Origin: Alphaproteobacteria bacterium 46_93_T64
Lineage (GTDB): Bacteria; Pseudomonadota; Alphaproteobacteria; Sneathiellales; Sneathiellaceae
NCBI GenBank assembly: GCA_002163135.1
Contig: MAAN01000030.1
Location: 1 to 49,391 of the forward strand
DNA length: 49,391 bases
Direction: 5' to 3'
The position numbers were made by a program, and so were the translations under genes. Below the pieces are notes generated by a model. That model was given only the letters and a program-made list of their open reading frames with translations. It searched no databases and was not told the DNA's origin. Positions within the stretch are counted from its first letter, which is position 1; every line of letters begins with the position of its first letter. This document shows, piece after piece, positions 9,002 to 18,398 of this stretch.

Positions 9002-12000
9002 TTGCATATCGCAGATTTTGGTGGAACTAACAAACTGGCAGTTATTTTATCGGATGTTAAAAGCCTCCATAAAATTGGTGTGTTATTTGCCCAATATCTG
9101 CTAGTTGGATTGTGTATCACTTCAGTATACTACGTTATTCACCTTGTTAATTGGCCAAATACGCGTGCATTTATACTCGCGACTTCAACCCTCTCCATAT
9201 TTGTGAGCACGTTAGCAACAGCAGCGTTTCTAATTTTTTATTATTTTAAACGAGAAAGACTATTTCTTGTCATCGCACTTACAACCGTCGGCTGCACGGT
9301 GTTTGTTCTCAATGATGTAATACCCAGTCTCTATTCACCGCAATTAGAGATGGGGCATCAGGGCCATATCCCAGAGAAACATGATCATAACAATCACATG
9401 TCCCATTTATTTTTAGGACTGATGATGGCCTTCGGATATTTTCAAGAAAAAATTAGTGATCGGTATAGTGAAAAAGACAAAATAAATATCATTATCCTAG
9501 CTTCCAGTATTTTTTTTCTACTAACTATAATAGAACAATCTTTTATAGAAAACACCTCGAGCCATCACCTTGCAGAAATAGTATCCGGGATCACAACATT
9601 TACGACACTAATAATACTATCGGTGGCATTCTTCTGTTTCCTGTTCAAAGGTGATAATGGCCCACAAACAGTTGGATTTTGGTTGGTTTTCTATATTGCT
9701 GCCAACTTTTATCTTCACATACCAAGTTTCGAGCAGTTTTTTAAAGTTCCCCCAATCAGCGCAACCAAGTCCGGATTATATTCCATCAGTACGTATTTGA
9801 TTCTGTTAAGTGGCCTGATCTACAATTCCTTGTGGATAATTTCGAAAGAAACTGAGACACGCAGAAACCTTACGAAGCAAAATAAAGCAATTGAATTGCT
9901 GTATATGGGAGGCATGATAATTGCTGATTCCGAAGACTTTGAAACGGCAACATCTCAGTGTCTTGAAAGATTGGTTGATTTTGGTCACTGGGAATTGGCG
10001 CACGCATATTTTATAGACAATAATGATGACAGCTTTCAGCATTATTGGTGCGGAGAAAGACATGAAGAATGTCAAGATTTCAAGGCTATTACAATGCAGC
10101 TTGGAATTGATTATGGCGTCGGATTTTCTGGAAAAGTCTGGGAACGAAAAAAACATCTAAAGATAAAAAATATTGAGCGCAGTAGCGATTTTTTACGTAA
10201 AAAGCACGCCTTGGAAGCCGGTTTACATTCCGCACTTGCATTCCCAATTACGCATGAAAATAAACTTGTCGCACTCCTAGAGCTATACTCAACAAAGGAT
10301 GATGCGATCGATGAGGGCTTTACATCGGCAACTAATAATTTGTGCCACCAATTGGAAAACCTTTACGCAAAAGAACAAAGAATTTACAAACTTGTCGCAA
10401 GAGAAAAACTTTTAAATGAACTTTTTGACAGCTTTCCTAGTGGAATGGCTACATTTGACGAACATGATCACCTTGCCATCTTCAATCAAAGATTTGTCGA
10501 GGCAAATTCCCTCTACGGCCTAGAAATCCATAAAAATATGGACTTCCATGACTGGGTAACGACGATAGCTTATAGTGGTCACATCGAAGAAGCATTTGGT
10601 CGTGAACAAGAGTGGATTGAGCAACAACTAGCCATGCACAAATATGGCTATAAAAGTCAAGATCGGAAACTAACCGACGGCTCCTATTTACGGTTTAGTG
10701 AAATTCCGCTGGAATCGAGCGGAACAGTTTGCATTTGGACAGATGTGACCGAAATCAAACGCAACAAAATCAAAAAGAACTATATGTTTGAAATGTTAAA
10801 AACGTCACTAACGAGTTTTCCAGGTGGTGTTTGTATATTCGATGCTTCGTTGAAAATTGTAACCTATAATAATGCAATGATAAAATTACTTGCCCTGTCC
10901 TCGCTGGATATCACCGAGGGTGCGAGCTTCAGCGATTTTTTAGATGTATTTCGAAGAAATCAAAACATCTACAATGAATTCATAACTCAGCTTTCAAGTC
11001 TACACGCCAAAGTCGCAAAAACAGGAAAACCCCAATCTGATCCATCTATAATAATAGACGATAAAGTATTCATGTTGCACATGAACCCTCTAAAGACGGG
11101 GGGGTTTGTCTTAATTCTCACTGACATTACGAATACACAAAACTCACAAGTTCACTTTGTGAATGAGTTCGATCCGGCAGAAATTTCCATTCAAGCGAAA
11201 TCAGAAATTTTTTCTGAACTTGGTCATGATTTAAGAACACCGCTGAACGGGGTCTTAACATCGTTAGAGCTACTTCGGGATACGAAAATTTCTTCTAATC
11301 AATCTAAACACATAGAAACTATTAGTAATTCCGCTCTGTCTCTGATGAAAATACTTAATGACAATCAAGATCTTTCAAAAATTAAAGCAGGCGAATTGGT
11401 TCTGGATCTCGCTCCGGTATGTACAAACGATATAGTTCACTATTTACAAAACATCTGTACATATCAAGCTGGGGTTAAAGGTATAACATTTTCCGTAAAC
11501 CGAAACATTGACCTCATCGACGTCATTAATTGCGACTTTGATAAGCTATTACGTATTCTCACAAATCTTGTCGATAATGCTGTTAAAAACACATCTGAAG
11601 GAGTTGTATCAGTTTCGATTTCTCAATTAGATGCAAAGAAAACCAAAGATGAGTATACGAAGTTGAGGTTTGAAATCACAGATACAGGAAATGGTTTAAG
11701 TAAGGCGCATTATGAAATTTTGACAGAAGATCATTTGCATTTAAACAGGTCGTTGACGTTATCAGATGGAGGGTCCGGGGTAGGCTTAAAACTTGCGAAA
11801 AATCTTGTAGACCTGATGGGAGGCCTCATAAAAATCAACAATGATAGTATATCAGGGACCGCAATTTCTTTTGACCTGAAAGTTGGTGTATCGAATTGGA
11901 AAGCGCTGGAAAAAGCAGGAACTCGATTTACATCGAAAACCAGTGAAGAGTTCGAAAGTGATCCTCTGTATATCCTGGTAGCTGAAGATCATCCCATTAG

Positions 12001-12730
12001 TCAGACCGTTCTGAAAGAACTGTTGACGAGGTGGGGACATGAAATAACTATTGTTGAAAATGGAGAACAAGCAGTAGCAGCTGTTGCAACCTGTAAATAT
12101 GATTTAGTTCTAATGGATATTCAGATGCCGGAAATGGATGGATATACAGCTGCACTGGAAATCCGAAAACTTCCTGGTCGGGTGAAAGACATTCCCATAA
12201 TTGCCCTAACAGCCAATGCTATGTACGGTGAGCGAAAACGCTGTCTGGATGCAGGGATGAATGAATATCTCTCAAAACCAGTTGTAAAATGGCAGTTGGC
12301 GGAATCTCTTTATAAATTTGGCAAGAATAGAACAGACCCAGAAAGCTATCATAAAGCGGATACTCAACAAACAAAGACCTCTCCAGACAGGGAAATCAAT
12401 TTGGAAGCCATACAGGAAATGACGGATACTTTCGGCCCTGATGCCGTTAAAGATCTCGCATACAAAATGATGTCTCAGTATGATGAGCACCGTCAGAGAA
12501 TTACCGAATACATGCAAAAAGAAAAATGGCACGAAATTGGCCGGGAGGCACATATGCTTAAAAGCTGCTTTGCACAATTTGGCTTACAAAATGCTTCTGT
12601 GGAAGCCGCAAAAATTGACGTTTTTTGCAAGCAAAACGATCTCGATAAAATTATGGAAACCACTCCGGCAATGCTGGATAGATGCGACGATGCCATTGCT
12701 GAATTAAAATCCCAATTTATCAATCTTTAA
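9002..12730 (+). CDS. Membrane hybrid histidine kinase with GAF, PAS, receiver and HPt domains
   Basis: 1242 residues. About eight hydrophobic segments (20-285) form an unassigned membrane sensor, with a His-rich loop near residues 117-137. Then a GAF-like domain (about 300-460), two PAS-like domains (about 470-590 and 600-715), HisKA with His742 (ELGHDLRTPLNG), HATPase_c (NLVDNAVKNTSEG, then DGGSGVGLKLAKNL), a receiver with Asp1039 (LVLMDIQMPEMDG) and LTANAM, and a C-terminal HPt with His1184 (EAHMLKSCFAQFG). All phosphorelay residues are present. The start codon is TTG, well placed after GAGGTGA; no better in-frame start precedes it. Last gene of the operon; the likely phosphodonor for the receiver-PP2C protein or for the orphan HPt/receiver proteins nearby (inference). 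Confidence 0.93.
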   Translation: MHIADFGGTNKLAVILSDVKSLHKIGVLFAQYLLVGLCITSVYYVIHLVNWPNTRAFILATSTLSIFVSTLATAAFLIFYYFKRERLFLVIALTTVGCTVFVLNDVIPSLYSPQLEMGHQGHIPEKHDHNNHMSHLFLGLMMAFGYFQEKISDRYSEKDKINIIILASSIFFLLTIIEQSFIENTSSHHLAEIVSGITTFTTLIILSVAFFCFLFKGDNGPQTVGFWLVFYIAANFYLHIPSFEQFFKVPPISATKSGLYSISTYLILLSGLIYNSLWIISKETETRRNLTKQNKAIELLYMGGMIIADSEDFETATSQCLERLVDFGHWELAHAYFIDNNDDSFQHYWCGERHEECQDFKAITMQLGIDYGVGFSGKVWERKKHLKIKNIERSSDFLRKKHALEAGLHSALAFPITHENKLVALLELYSTKDDAIDEGFTSATNNLCHQLENLYAKEQRIYKLVAREKLLNELFDSFPSGMATFDEHDHLAIFNQRFVEANSLYGLEIHKNMDFHDWVTTIAYSGHIEEAFGREQEWIEQQLAMHKYGYKSQDRKLTDGSYLRFSEIPLESSGTVCIWTDVTEIKRNKIKKNYMFEMLKTSLTSFPGGVCIFDASLKIVTYNNAMIKLLALSSLDITEGASFSDFLDVFRRNQNIYNEFITQLSSLHAKVAKTGKPQSDPSIIIDDKVFMLHMNPLKTGGFVLILTDITNTQNSQVHFVNEFDPAEISIQAKSEIFSELGHDLRTPLNGVLTSLELLRDTKISSNQSKHIETISNSALSLMKILNDNQDLSKIKAGELVLDLAPVCTNDIVHYLQNICTYQAGVKGITFSVNRNIDLIDVINCDFDKLLRILTNLVDNAVKNTSEGVVSVSISQLDAKKTKDEYTKLRFEITDTGNGLSKAHYEILTEDHLHLNRSLTLSDGGSGVGLKLAKNLVDLMGGLIKINNDSISGTAISFDLKVGVSNWKALEKAGTRFTSKTSEEFESDPLYILVAEDHPISQTVLKELLTRWGHEITIVENGEQAVAAVATCKYDLVLMDIQMPEMDGYTAALEIRKLPGRVKDIPIIALTANAMYGERKRCLDAGMNEYLSKPVVKWQLAESLYKFGKNRTDPESYHKADTQQTKTSPDREINLEAIQEMTDTFGPDAVKDLAYKMMSQYDEHRQRITEYMQKEKWHEIGREAHMLKSCFAQFGLQNASVEAAKIDVFCKQNDLDKIMETTPAMLDRCDDAIAELKSQFINL

Positions 12731-12812
12731 ATTTAACAAACAATTTCCTTGTTATGGCGGCTGCTAAATTGCAAAGTCATTTTTCTTAACTTTCCCAGAT
12801 AAAGAGAGAACA

Positions 12813-13628
12813 ATGAAATCAGGTTTTGCTGATCTTGCTACCCATAAAATTTTCTACAAAATTAGGGGCGAAGGCTCCAGATTATTGATCATCACAGGGA
12901 CTAATTCGGATACACGCCATACGCCGACGATATACGATGCACCAGGGTCTGGTGCGTTTGAATTATTGAATTTTGATCATCGCGGAATGGGACAATCGTC
13001 AACACCAGATGCCCCCCTCACGATGCAATGCTACGCAGATGATATCGCCAAATTACTCGATGTTGTAGGATGGGAAAAAACTGCGGTCATAGGTGTCAGT
13101 TTTGGCGGTATGGTTGCCCAGCATTTTGCTTTATCTTATCCTGAAAAAGTCAACAAACTGATCCTTTGTTGTGCAAGCAGCGGTGGCGAAGGTGGATCCT
13201 CCTACCCTCTTGAAACATTGGTCGATTACACAGCAGAAGAATATGCATCTTTCATTATGAAACAAATGAACTTGAAACATAATGACGACTGGCAGGCAGA
13301 CCATCCAAAGCTTGCGAAACGGATCTACGATTATTACTTTCAAGGCGCAAATGCCAGTTATAACAACCCCGATAAATATGCTGCGATGAAGGAACAATTT
13401 GCGGCACGCGCGGACCATGATGTCTATGACAGATTAAAAACGCTGAATATACCAACGCTTGTTGCCTGCGGGGAGCTAGATGGTGTTGCCCCCCCTGAAA
13501 ATTCAAAAGCAATGGCAGGTGTTATTCCTAACTCGCGACTTGAGACTTTTAAAGGCGGCCATCTATTTTTAAAAGAAGACGCCAAGGCCTGGCCAGTCTT
13601 ATTCGACTTCCTCAAGTCTCCCCATTAG
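12813..13628 (+). CDS. Alpha/beta-fold hydrolase
   Basis: 271 residues, a complete alpha/beta hydrolase. Nucleophile elbow GVSFGGM with Ser96, an early oxyanion HRGMGQS, a late acid in CGELDGVAPP and catalytic His in FKGGHLF. Related to 3-oxoadipate enol-lactonase-like and other small-molecule hydrolases, but the substrate cannot be read from sequence. No signal peptide, so cytoplasmic. AGAGAGAAC precedes the ATG. It is 82 bases after the signalling operon and 38 bases before the sulfatase gene, which it probably shares a transcript with. Confidence 0.9.
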   Translation: MKSGFADLATHKIFYKIRGEGSRLLIITGTNSDTRHTPTIYDAPGSGAFELLNFDHRGMGQSSTPDAPLTMQCYADDIAKLLDVVGWEKTAVIGVSFGGMVAQHFALSYPEKVNKLILCCASSGGEGGSSYPLETLVDYTAEEYASFIMKQMNLKHNDDWQADHPKLAKRIYDYYFQGANASYNNPDKYAAMKEQFAARADHDVYDRLKTLNIPTLVACGELDGVAPPENSKAMAGVIPNSRLETFKGGHLFLKEDAKAWPVLFDFLKSPH

Positions 13629-13666
13629 ATTAATGTGAAACCATTATCTATTTCAGAGGTTCATAA

Positions 13667-15241
13667 ATGACTGCAATTCGTAACGTTCTTTTCATCATGT
13701 GTGACCAGTTACGCGCAGATTACCTTGGATGTACCGGCCACCCGACAATCAAGACCCCTAACATCGACAAACTGGCGACCCGTGGCGTTAATTTTTCACG
13801 CACCTTTGTTCAAGCACCAGTTTGTGGCTCTTCCAGAATGTCATTTTATACTGGTCGCTATATGTTTACTCACGGAGCAACTTATAACGGAGTTCCGCTA
13901 AACATTGGTCAACCGACATTGGGCGACCATCTTCGAGAGCTCGGTGTTAAAACCGGCCTTATCGGTAAAACGCATATGGCTGCAGATCGCGCTAATATGG
14001 AACGCCTCGGGATCGATCCTCTCTCCAAAGCTGGTGTGCTTGCAAGCCAGTGCGGGTTCGAACCATGGGAGCGTGATGATGGCTTACACCCTGATCAGCT
14101 TACAGGTCCAAACCTGAGTTATAATCAGTATTTGCAGTCAAAAGGATATGACGGGGATAATCCTTGGCATACTGCCGCGAACTCTGGATATGACGAAAAC
14201 GGCGATTTACAAAGTGGATGGTATTTACGCAATGCACATCTACCTGCCGCGATCGACAAGGATCACTCAGAAACCGCCTATATGACAGATCGAGCTATCG
14301 AAAGAATGTCAGAGTTGGGGGATCAACAATGGTGCTTGCATCTTAGTTATATAAAACCTCACTGGCCGTATATTGCACCAGCCCCCTATCACAATATGTA
14401 TTCGGACGAGGATGTTTTGCCAGCCAATCGAGCCACTGCGGAAAAGGAGAAACCGCATCCTGTAGTGGAAGCTTTTATGCAGCATGAAGAAAGTAAAAAT
14501 TTTTCCGATGAAGAAAAACGTAGGCACGTTATCCCCGCATATATGGGGTTGATCAGCGAAGTAGATCATCATATCGGACGTTTAATGGAATTCCTTGAAG
14601 ACGCTGGAAAATTGAAAGAGACCCTTATTGTCTTTACCAGTGACCACGGGGATTACCTCGGTGATCACTGGCTTGGTGAAAAGGAATTATTTCACGAAGA
14701 AAGCGTTCGTATTCCAATGATTGTCGTCGACCCATCCAGTGCAGCTGATAGTACTCGGGGAACTGTTAGTGATCAGTTGATAGAGGCTATCGATCTTGTC
14801 CCGACCTTTATTGACGCCTTAGGCGGCGACGAAAAACCCCACTTACTTGAGGGCCGCTCCTTGATCCCTCTCCTTCAGAATAAAATGAATATTAGCTGGC
14901 GTGATACGGTCTATAGTGAAGTCGATTATGCATGGCGCGGTGCCCGACTTTCTCTTGACCTGCCACCAGATCGTACAAGGGGCTATATGCTCCGTACCGA
15001 CAGTTGGAAATACGTCTCCTTTGACGGATTTAATCCCCAGCTATTTGACCTTAAAAATGATCCAAAAGAACTTAATGATCTGGGCCAAAGTAATGAACAT
15101 GCAGATCTTCGTATTGGTTTTGAGGACAAGTTGCATCACTGGATCCGTATGAGAAAAACACGCTACACTATTTCCCTAAAGGAAATTGAAACAAGAACTG
15201 ATAATGCAAAAGAGCGCGGTATATACTTTGGTGTTTGGTAG
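13667..15241 (+). CDS. Sulfatase-superfamily hydrolase, phosphonate monoester hydrolase-like
   Basis: 524 residues, full-length alkaline-phosphatase/sulfatase fold. Metal ligands: Asp13 (MCDQLRADY) and the TSDHGDYLGD motif. The nucleophile region is VCGSSR, with Cys53 at the formylglycine position but Ser in place of the usual Pro/Ala of C-x-P/A-x-R. The DQ after the first strand, the HPPF-like KPHWPYIAPAPYH segment and the overall pattern match rhizobial/Burkholderia phosphonate monoester hydrolases better than choline sulfatase; the preferred leaving group (sulfate or phosphonate/phosphate ester) is not decidable here. No signal peptide, so cytoplasmic. AGAGG ribosome site 8 bases before ATG. 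Neighbouring hydrolase (12813) may act on the same compound. Confidence 0.9.
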   Translation: MTAIRNVLFIMCDQLRADYLGCTGHPTIKTPNIDKLATRGVNFSRTFVQAPVCGSSRMSFYTGRYMFTHGATYNGVPLNIGQPTLGDHLRELGVKTGLIGKTHMAADRANMERLGIDPLSKAGVLASQCGFEPWERDDGLHPDQLTGPNLSYNQYLQSKGYDGDNPWHTAANSGYDENGDLQSGWYLRNAHLPAAIDKDHSETAYMTDRAIERMSELGDQQWCLHLSYIKPHWPYIAPAPYHNMYSDEDVLPANRATAEKEKPHPVVEAFMQHEESKNFSDEEKRRHVIPAYMGLISEVDHHIGRLMEFLEDAGKLKETLIVFTSDHGDYLGDHWLGEKELFHEESVRIPMIVVDPSSAADSTRGTVSDQLIEAIDLVPTFIDALGGDEKPHLLEGRSLIPLLQNKMNISWRDTVYSEVDYAWRGARLSLDLPPDRTRGYMLRTDSWKYVSFDGFNPQLFDLKNDPKELNDLGQSNEHADLRIGFEDKLHHWIRMRKTRYTISLKEIETRTDNAKERGIYFGVW

Positions 15242-15272
15242 GAAATACTGGCGATCCGACACGCATCTTCAG

Positions 15273-15340
15273 CTCTTGAGTACTTTCTCAACAAAATCGC
15301 TTACTCTGTTGATTTAAACTATGTTTTTTAAACTCAAGAG
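15273..15340. repeat. Nested inverted repeats downstream of the sulfatase gene
   Basis: Outer arms CTCTTGAGT (15273-15281) and ACTCAAGAG (15332-15340) enclose inner arms TCAACA (15288-15293) and TGTTGA (15307-15312). The set lies in the 166-base gap between convergent genes and could end transcription from either side, but there is no classical GC-rich stem with T-run. Seen directly; function uncertain. Confidence 0.35.
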
Positions 15341-15407
15341 ACAGCAGTAATTCAGGTTGCCTATTTTTGGAGATCCTAGAGACTTTCCCAAAATAACATC
15401 CAAATTT

Positions 15408-15950
15408 CTACAAGTTAGGTTTCATGCTACCGTCATGCATCCATTGAGCATGTGCTGGTGCTTTCTTAGTACGATCCCATTCTTCCAACATTTCCCATTT
15501 GACTTGATCAAGCTTGGTATTCATTTCCGGAGTATCTGTATTAGCTGCCAATTCAAGACGATGACCATTTGGATCGAAAAAATAGATGGATTGGAACAAC
15601 GTGTGGTTAGTTGGGCCAATAACTTCAATACCATCAGCCTCAAGCCGTTCTTTGGCTTCCATTAGATCATCCATACCACCAACTTGTAGGGCAAGATGCT
15701 GAACCCATTCTGGTGTCGATGGATCTTTTCCCATTTCTGGTGAGTTTGGAATTTCGAAAAATGCCAACACATTTCCCCCGCCAGCGTTTAGGAAAACATG
15801 CATATATGGATCTGGAGCTTTAGTGGAAGGAACTTCGTTTTCTGCAATCGCCAATACAAAATCCATGTTCAGGTATTTCACATACCATTCAACAGTTTCT
15901 TTTGCGTTTTTACATCTGTAAGCCACATGGTGAATTTTTTGGACTTTCAT
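15408..15950 (-). CDS. VOC-family (glyoxalase/dioxygenase fold) protein
   Basis: 180 residues. One vicinal-oxygen-chelate module with a plausible metal set: His in KIHHVAYRC, His in WVQHLALQVGG and Glu in DPNGHRLELAAN. Such proteins are lyases, isomerases, thiol transferases or extradiol dioxygenases; the class cannot be narrowed. Start choice: ATG at 15950 has AAGGA 9 bases upstream; a longer reading from TTG 15974 (eight more residues) has no ribosome site. Same strand as and downstream of the HPt and GMC genes, 107 bases after the HPt stop. Confidence 0.85.
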   Translation of the reverse strand: MKVQKIHHVAYRCKNAKETVEWYVKYLNMDFVLAIAENEVPSTKAPDPYMHVFLNAGGGNVLAFFEIPNSPEMGKDPSTPEWVQHLALQVGGMDDLMEAKERLEADGIEVIGPTNHTLFQSIYFFDPNGHRLELAANTDTPEMNTKLDQVKWEMLEEWDRTKKAPAHAQWMHDGSMKPNL

Positions 15951-16056
15951 TTCGGCAGTTCCTTCTTGATTCAAGAATTCATCACCACTAAAATAAGTTA
16001 CATTTGTAACTAAATCAAGTCAAAACAAAAATATTCGATATGGATCCGACTTTTGT

Positions 16057-16419
16057 TTACAAATACAACTCGTCATTTAAAACATTATACCACCAAACTA
16101 TGGCTTCTTCACAAGCTGCGTCTAATTCTGGTAGCAAAGATCTGGCCATCCTCATGTCATCAATTGCGGCTTCCATTTTTTTTGTTAAACAAGCAAGACG
16201 AGACATCTGAACAGAATAACAGGCGCCTTTGAACGCATGACAAGCATCCTTCAACTCTTGCCTATTTTCAGACTTTATAGCTTGCTTTATCGCAGCAGAC
16301 TCTTTTTCAATAGAAGGAGGTGCGCATTCAACTAGTTCACGTACTATCTCTGCGCCCGATCTAGAAGTAAGATCCTTTAGGAAATTCAGGTCACCAATTG
16401 GCAATTCACTGCAATCCAA
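16057..16419 (-). CDS. Orphan histidine phosphotransfer (HPt) protein
   Basis: About 120 residues forming an HPt four-helix bundle; the phosphoacceptor motif is DACHAFKGACYS with neighbouring conserved Lys and Gly. It should relay phosphate between a hybrid kinase and a response regulator. Start choice: the strong site GGGGAGG (16426-16432) sits 6 bases before TTG 16419, whereas the longer reading from TTG 16476 (19 more residues) has no clear ribosome site. No receiver or kinase is adjacent, so partners are unknown; the hybrid kinase at 9002 has its own HPt. Confidence 0.82.
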   Translation of the reverse strand: MDCSELPIGDLNFLKDLTSRSGAEIVRELVECAPPSIEKESAAIKQAIKSENRQELKDACHAFKGACYSVQMSRLACLTKKMEAAIDDMRMARSLLPELDAACEEAIVWWYNVLNDELYL

Positions 16420-16504
16420 TTCAACCCTCCCCTTTTCGCATGCAGTAACGATGTAAATGGTATTGTTACCTGACAAATATTTCTAAAAACTAAACTAAAT
16501 AAAA

Positions 16505-18121
16505 TCAGACGTTATTATCGGACAAAATCATCTCAGATGCCTTTTCAGCGATCATAATAACAGGCGAATTTGTATTACCAGATGTAATTGTTGGCATAAT
16601 CGAAGCGTCGACTACTCTCAACCCAGCAACACCATGGACACGCAAGCGGTCATCTACCACAGCCATATTATCATCTCCCATCTTGCAGGTTCCAACTGGA
16701 TGGAAAATTGTTGTTGCGATATTCCCGACTTCTTTAACGATTTCATCTTCACTCTGAATAGACGCGCCCGGTAAAAACTCTTCAGGCTCAAGCCCTTTAA
16801 GAGCGTTAGTTTGCATAAGCGATCGTGTAAGTCGAATACTATCAGCGGCAATTCTTTTATCATTCGGCGCAGATAAGTAGTTCATTACCAATGCCGGCTG
16901 CTCTTCTGGCGCGGTACTTTTTAAATGGCAAGAACCCCTACTATCGGGTCTCAAATTGCAAACTGAAACCGTTACGGCTGGAAAAGGGTGTAATGGATCG
17001 CCGAGCTTGTCAGTGCTTAGCGGTTGAACATGATACTCCAGATCAGGTGTTTCAAGCGAGGGGTCACTTTTCGCAAATATTCCCAGCTGACTTGGCGCCA
17101 TGGAAAGTGGTCCAGACTGATTTACGAGATATTCTAGGCCCATTTTGACCTTGCCAAACACGCTATTAGCTTGTTCATTGAGCGTTTTGGCATTCTTGAT
17201 TTTATATACAGTTCTTATCTGTAGGTGATCTTGTAAATTCTCACCGACCCCCAGTAATTCATGAACAACAGGAATATCAAATTTACCAAGAATATCTGAA
17301 CGTCCAATGCCGGACAGTTCCAATATTTTGGGGGAATTCACTGCTCCTGCTGACAGTATAACTTCACGTCCTGCACTTGCTTTTGAAGCTGTTCCTTTAA
17401 CTGAGAACTCAACACCTGTTACACGTTTACCATCAAGGATTAGTTTTTCAGTCAAGGCATGTGTGATAATTGTCAGATTTTTCCGATTTTTAGCAGGGCG
17501 AAGAAACGCTTTTGCTGTGCTCCACCGGACACCCGATTTTTGATTTACTTCAAAATAGCCGGCACCTTCGTTCGTTCCGCCATTAAAATCATCTGTGCGT
17601 GGGATACCGATTTCACTTGCAGCATTAATGAAGTGATCTAGAACATCCCAGGACAAACGCTGCTTTTCAACACGCCACTCACCACTACTCCCGTGATCGT
17701 CAGAGGAGCCGTCATGATAATTTTCGGATTTAATGAAATAGGGTTTTATATCATCCCAAGACCAGCCAGTATTACCAAGCTGCCGCCACTGATCATAATC
17801 GCGGGCCTGCCCCCTCATATAGATCATCCCATTGATAGAGGAGCACCCACCAAGTACTTTCCCCCGCGGGTAGTTGAGAGAACGCCCGTTCAGTCCCACA
17901 TCAGGTTCTGTCTTCATCATCCAGTCTGTGCGCGGGTTTCCCATGCAATAAAGATATCCAATGGGGATATGTATCCAATGATAATTATCTTTTCCACCAG
18001 CCTCGAGAAGTAAAACCTTGTTAGAGGGGTTTTCAGATAATCTATTCGCTAGAACACATCCAGCAGACCCCGCCCCGACAACGATATAATCATACTCACC
18101 AAGATCTTGCTGCGTCACCAT
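16505..18121 (-). CDS. GMC-family FAD-dependent oxidoreductase (choline dehydrogenase-like)
   Basis: 538 residues, full length. N-terminal FAD-binding Rossmann motif [17 protein letters not shown] with LLLEAGG, GMC signature [15 protein letters not shown], and the C-terminal active-site region [10 protein letters not shown] (His) and TSGNTNSPV (Asn). Family members oxidise primary alcohols, choline, PEG or fatty alcohols with quinone or oxygen as acceptor; the substrate is not determined. No signal peptide. GGGGAGA sits 6 bases before ATG. Annotators often call such genes betA, but the neighbourhood has no betaine genes, so I give no symbol. Confidence 0.93.
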   Translation of the reverse strand: MVTQQDLGEYDYIVVGAGSAGCVLANRLSENPSNKVLLLEAGGKDNYHWIHIPIGYLYCMGNPRTDWMMKTEPDVGLNGRSLNYPRGKVLGGCSSINGMIYMRGQARDYDQWRQLGNTGWSWDDIKPYFIKSENYHDGSSDDHGSSGEWRVEKQRLSWDVLDHFINAASEIGIPRTDDFNGGTNEGAGYFEVNQKSGVRWSTAKAFLRPAKNRKNLTIITHALTEKLILDGKRVTGVEFSVKGTASKASAGREVILSAGAVNSPKILELSGIGRSDILGKFDIPVVHELLGVGENLQDHLQIRTVYKIKNAKTLNEQANSVFGKVKMGLEYLVNQSGPLSMAPSQLGIFAKSDPSLETPDLEYHVQPLSTDKLGDPLHPFPAVTVSVCNLRPDSRGSCHLKSTAPEEQPALVMNYLSAPNDKRIAADSIRLTRSLMQTNALKGLEPEEFLPGASIQSEDEIVKEVGNIATTIFHPVGTCKMGDDNMAVVDDRLRVHGVAGLRVVDASIMPTITSGNTNSPVIMIAEKASEMILSDNNV

Positions 18122-18191
18122 ACGTATCTCCCCTTTTGTCAGGATAATAAACGGGAGTGAAATGAAAAGTCGATCTTTTTATGTTTTCCTA

Positions 18192-18225
18192 CAAACAAAA
18201 AAAAGGCCTGCGAAAGCAGGCCTTT
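18192..18225 (-). terminator. Rho-independent terminator for the - strand gene at 18399-19031
   Basis: AAAGGCCTGC (18202-18211) pairs perfectly with GCAGGCCTTT (18216-18225) around a 4-base loop. Read on the - strand it is followed by an eight-T run (18192-18203 complement). It separates the truncated PAS protein from the GMC gene. Confidence 0.88.
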
Positions 18226-18398
18226 AGATGAAAATGTACCAGCTACGATCATTTTTCACCATGAAATATACACAAGACACAAGAACATCAGCACCGACTG
18301 CTAGAAGCCCTTATGTATTTCTGAGTAAATTTCAATTTCCGTCAGAAAGCCCAAACCCGAACATTGCTATCTGACATAATCTTCTTCGAACCAATTTC

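Noticed and set aside
12731-12812. Terminator at the end of the signalling operon
   Set aside because: Only a short AACAA/TTGTT pairing without GC-rich stem; the operon may read into the hydrolase gene.
15951-15974. Upstream TTG start of the VOC protein
   Set aside because: No ribosome site; ATG 15950 has AAGGA 9 bases upstream.
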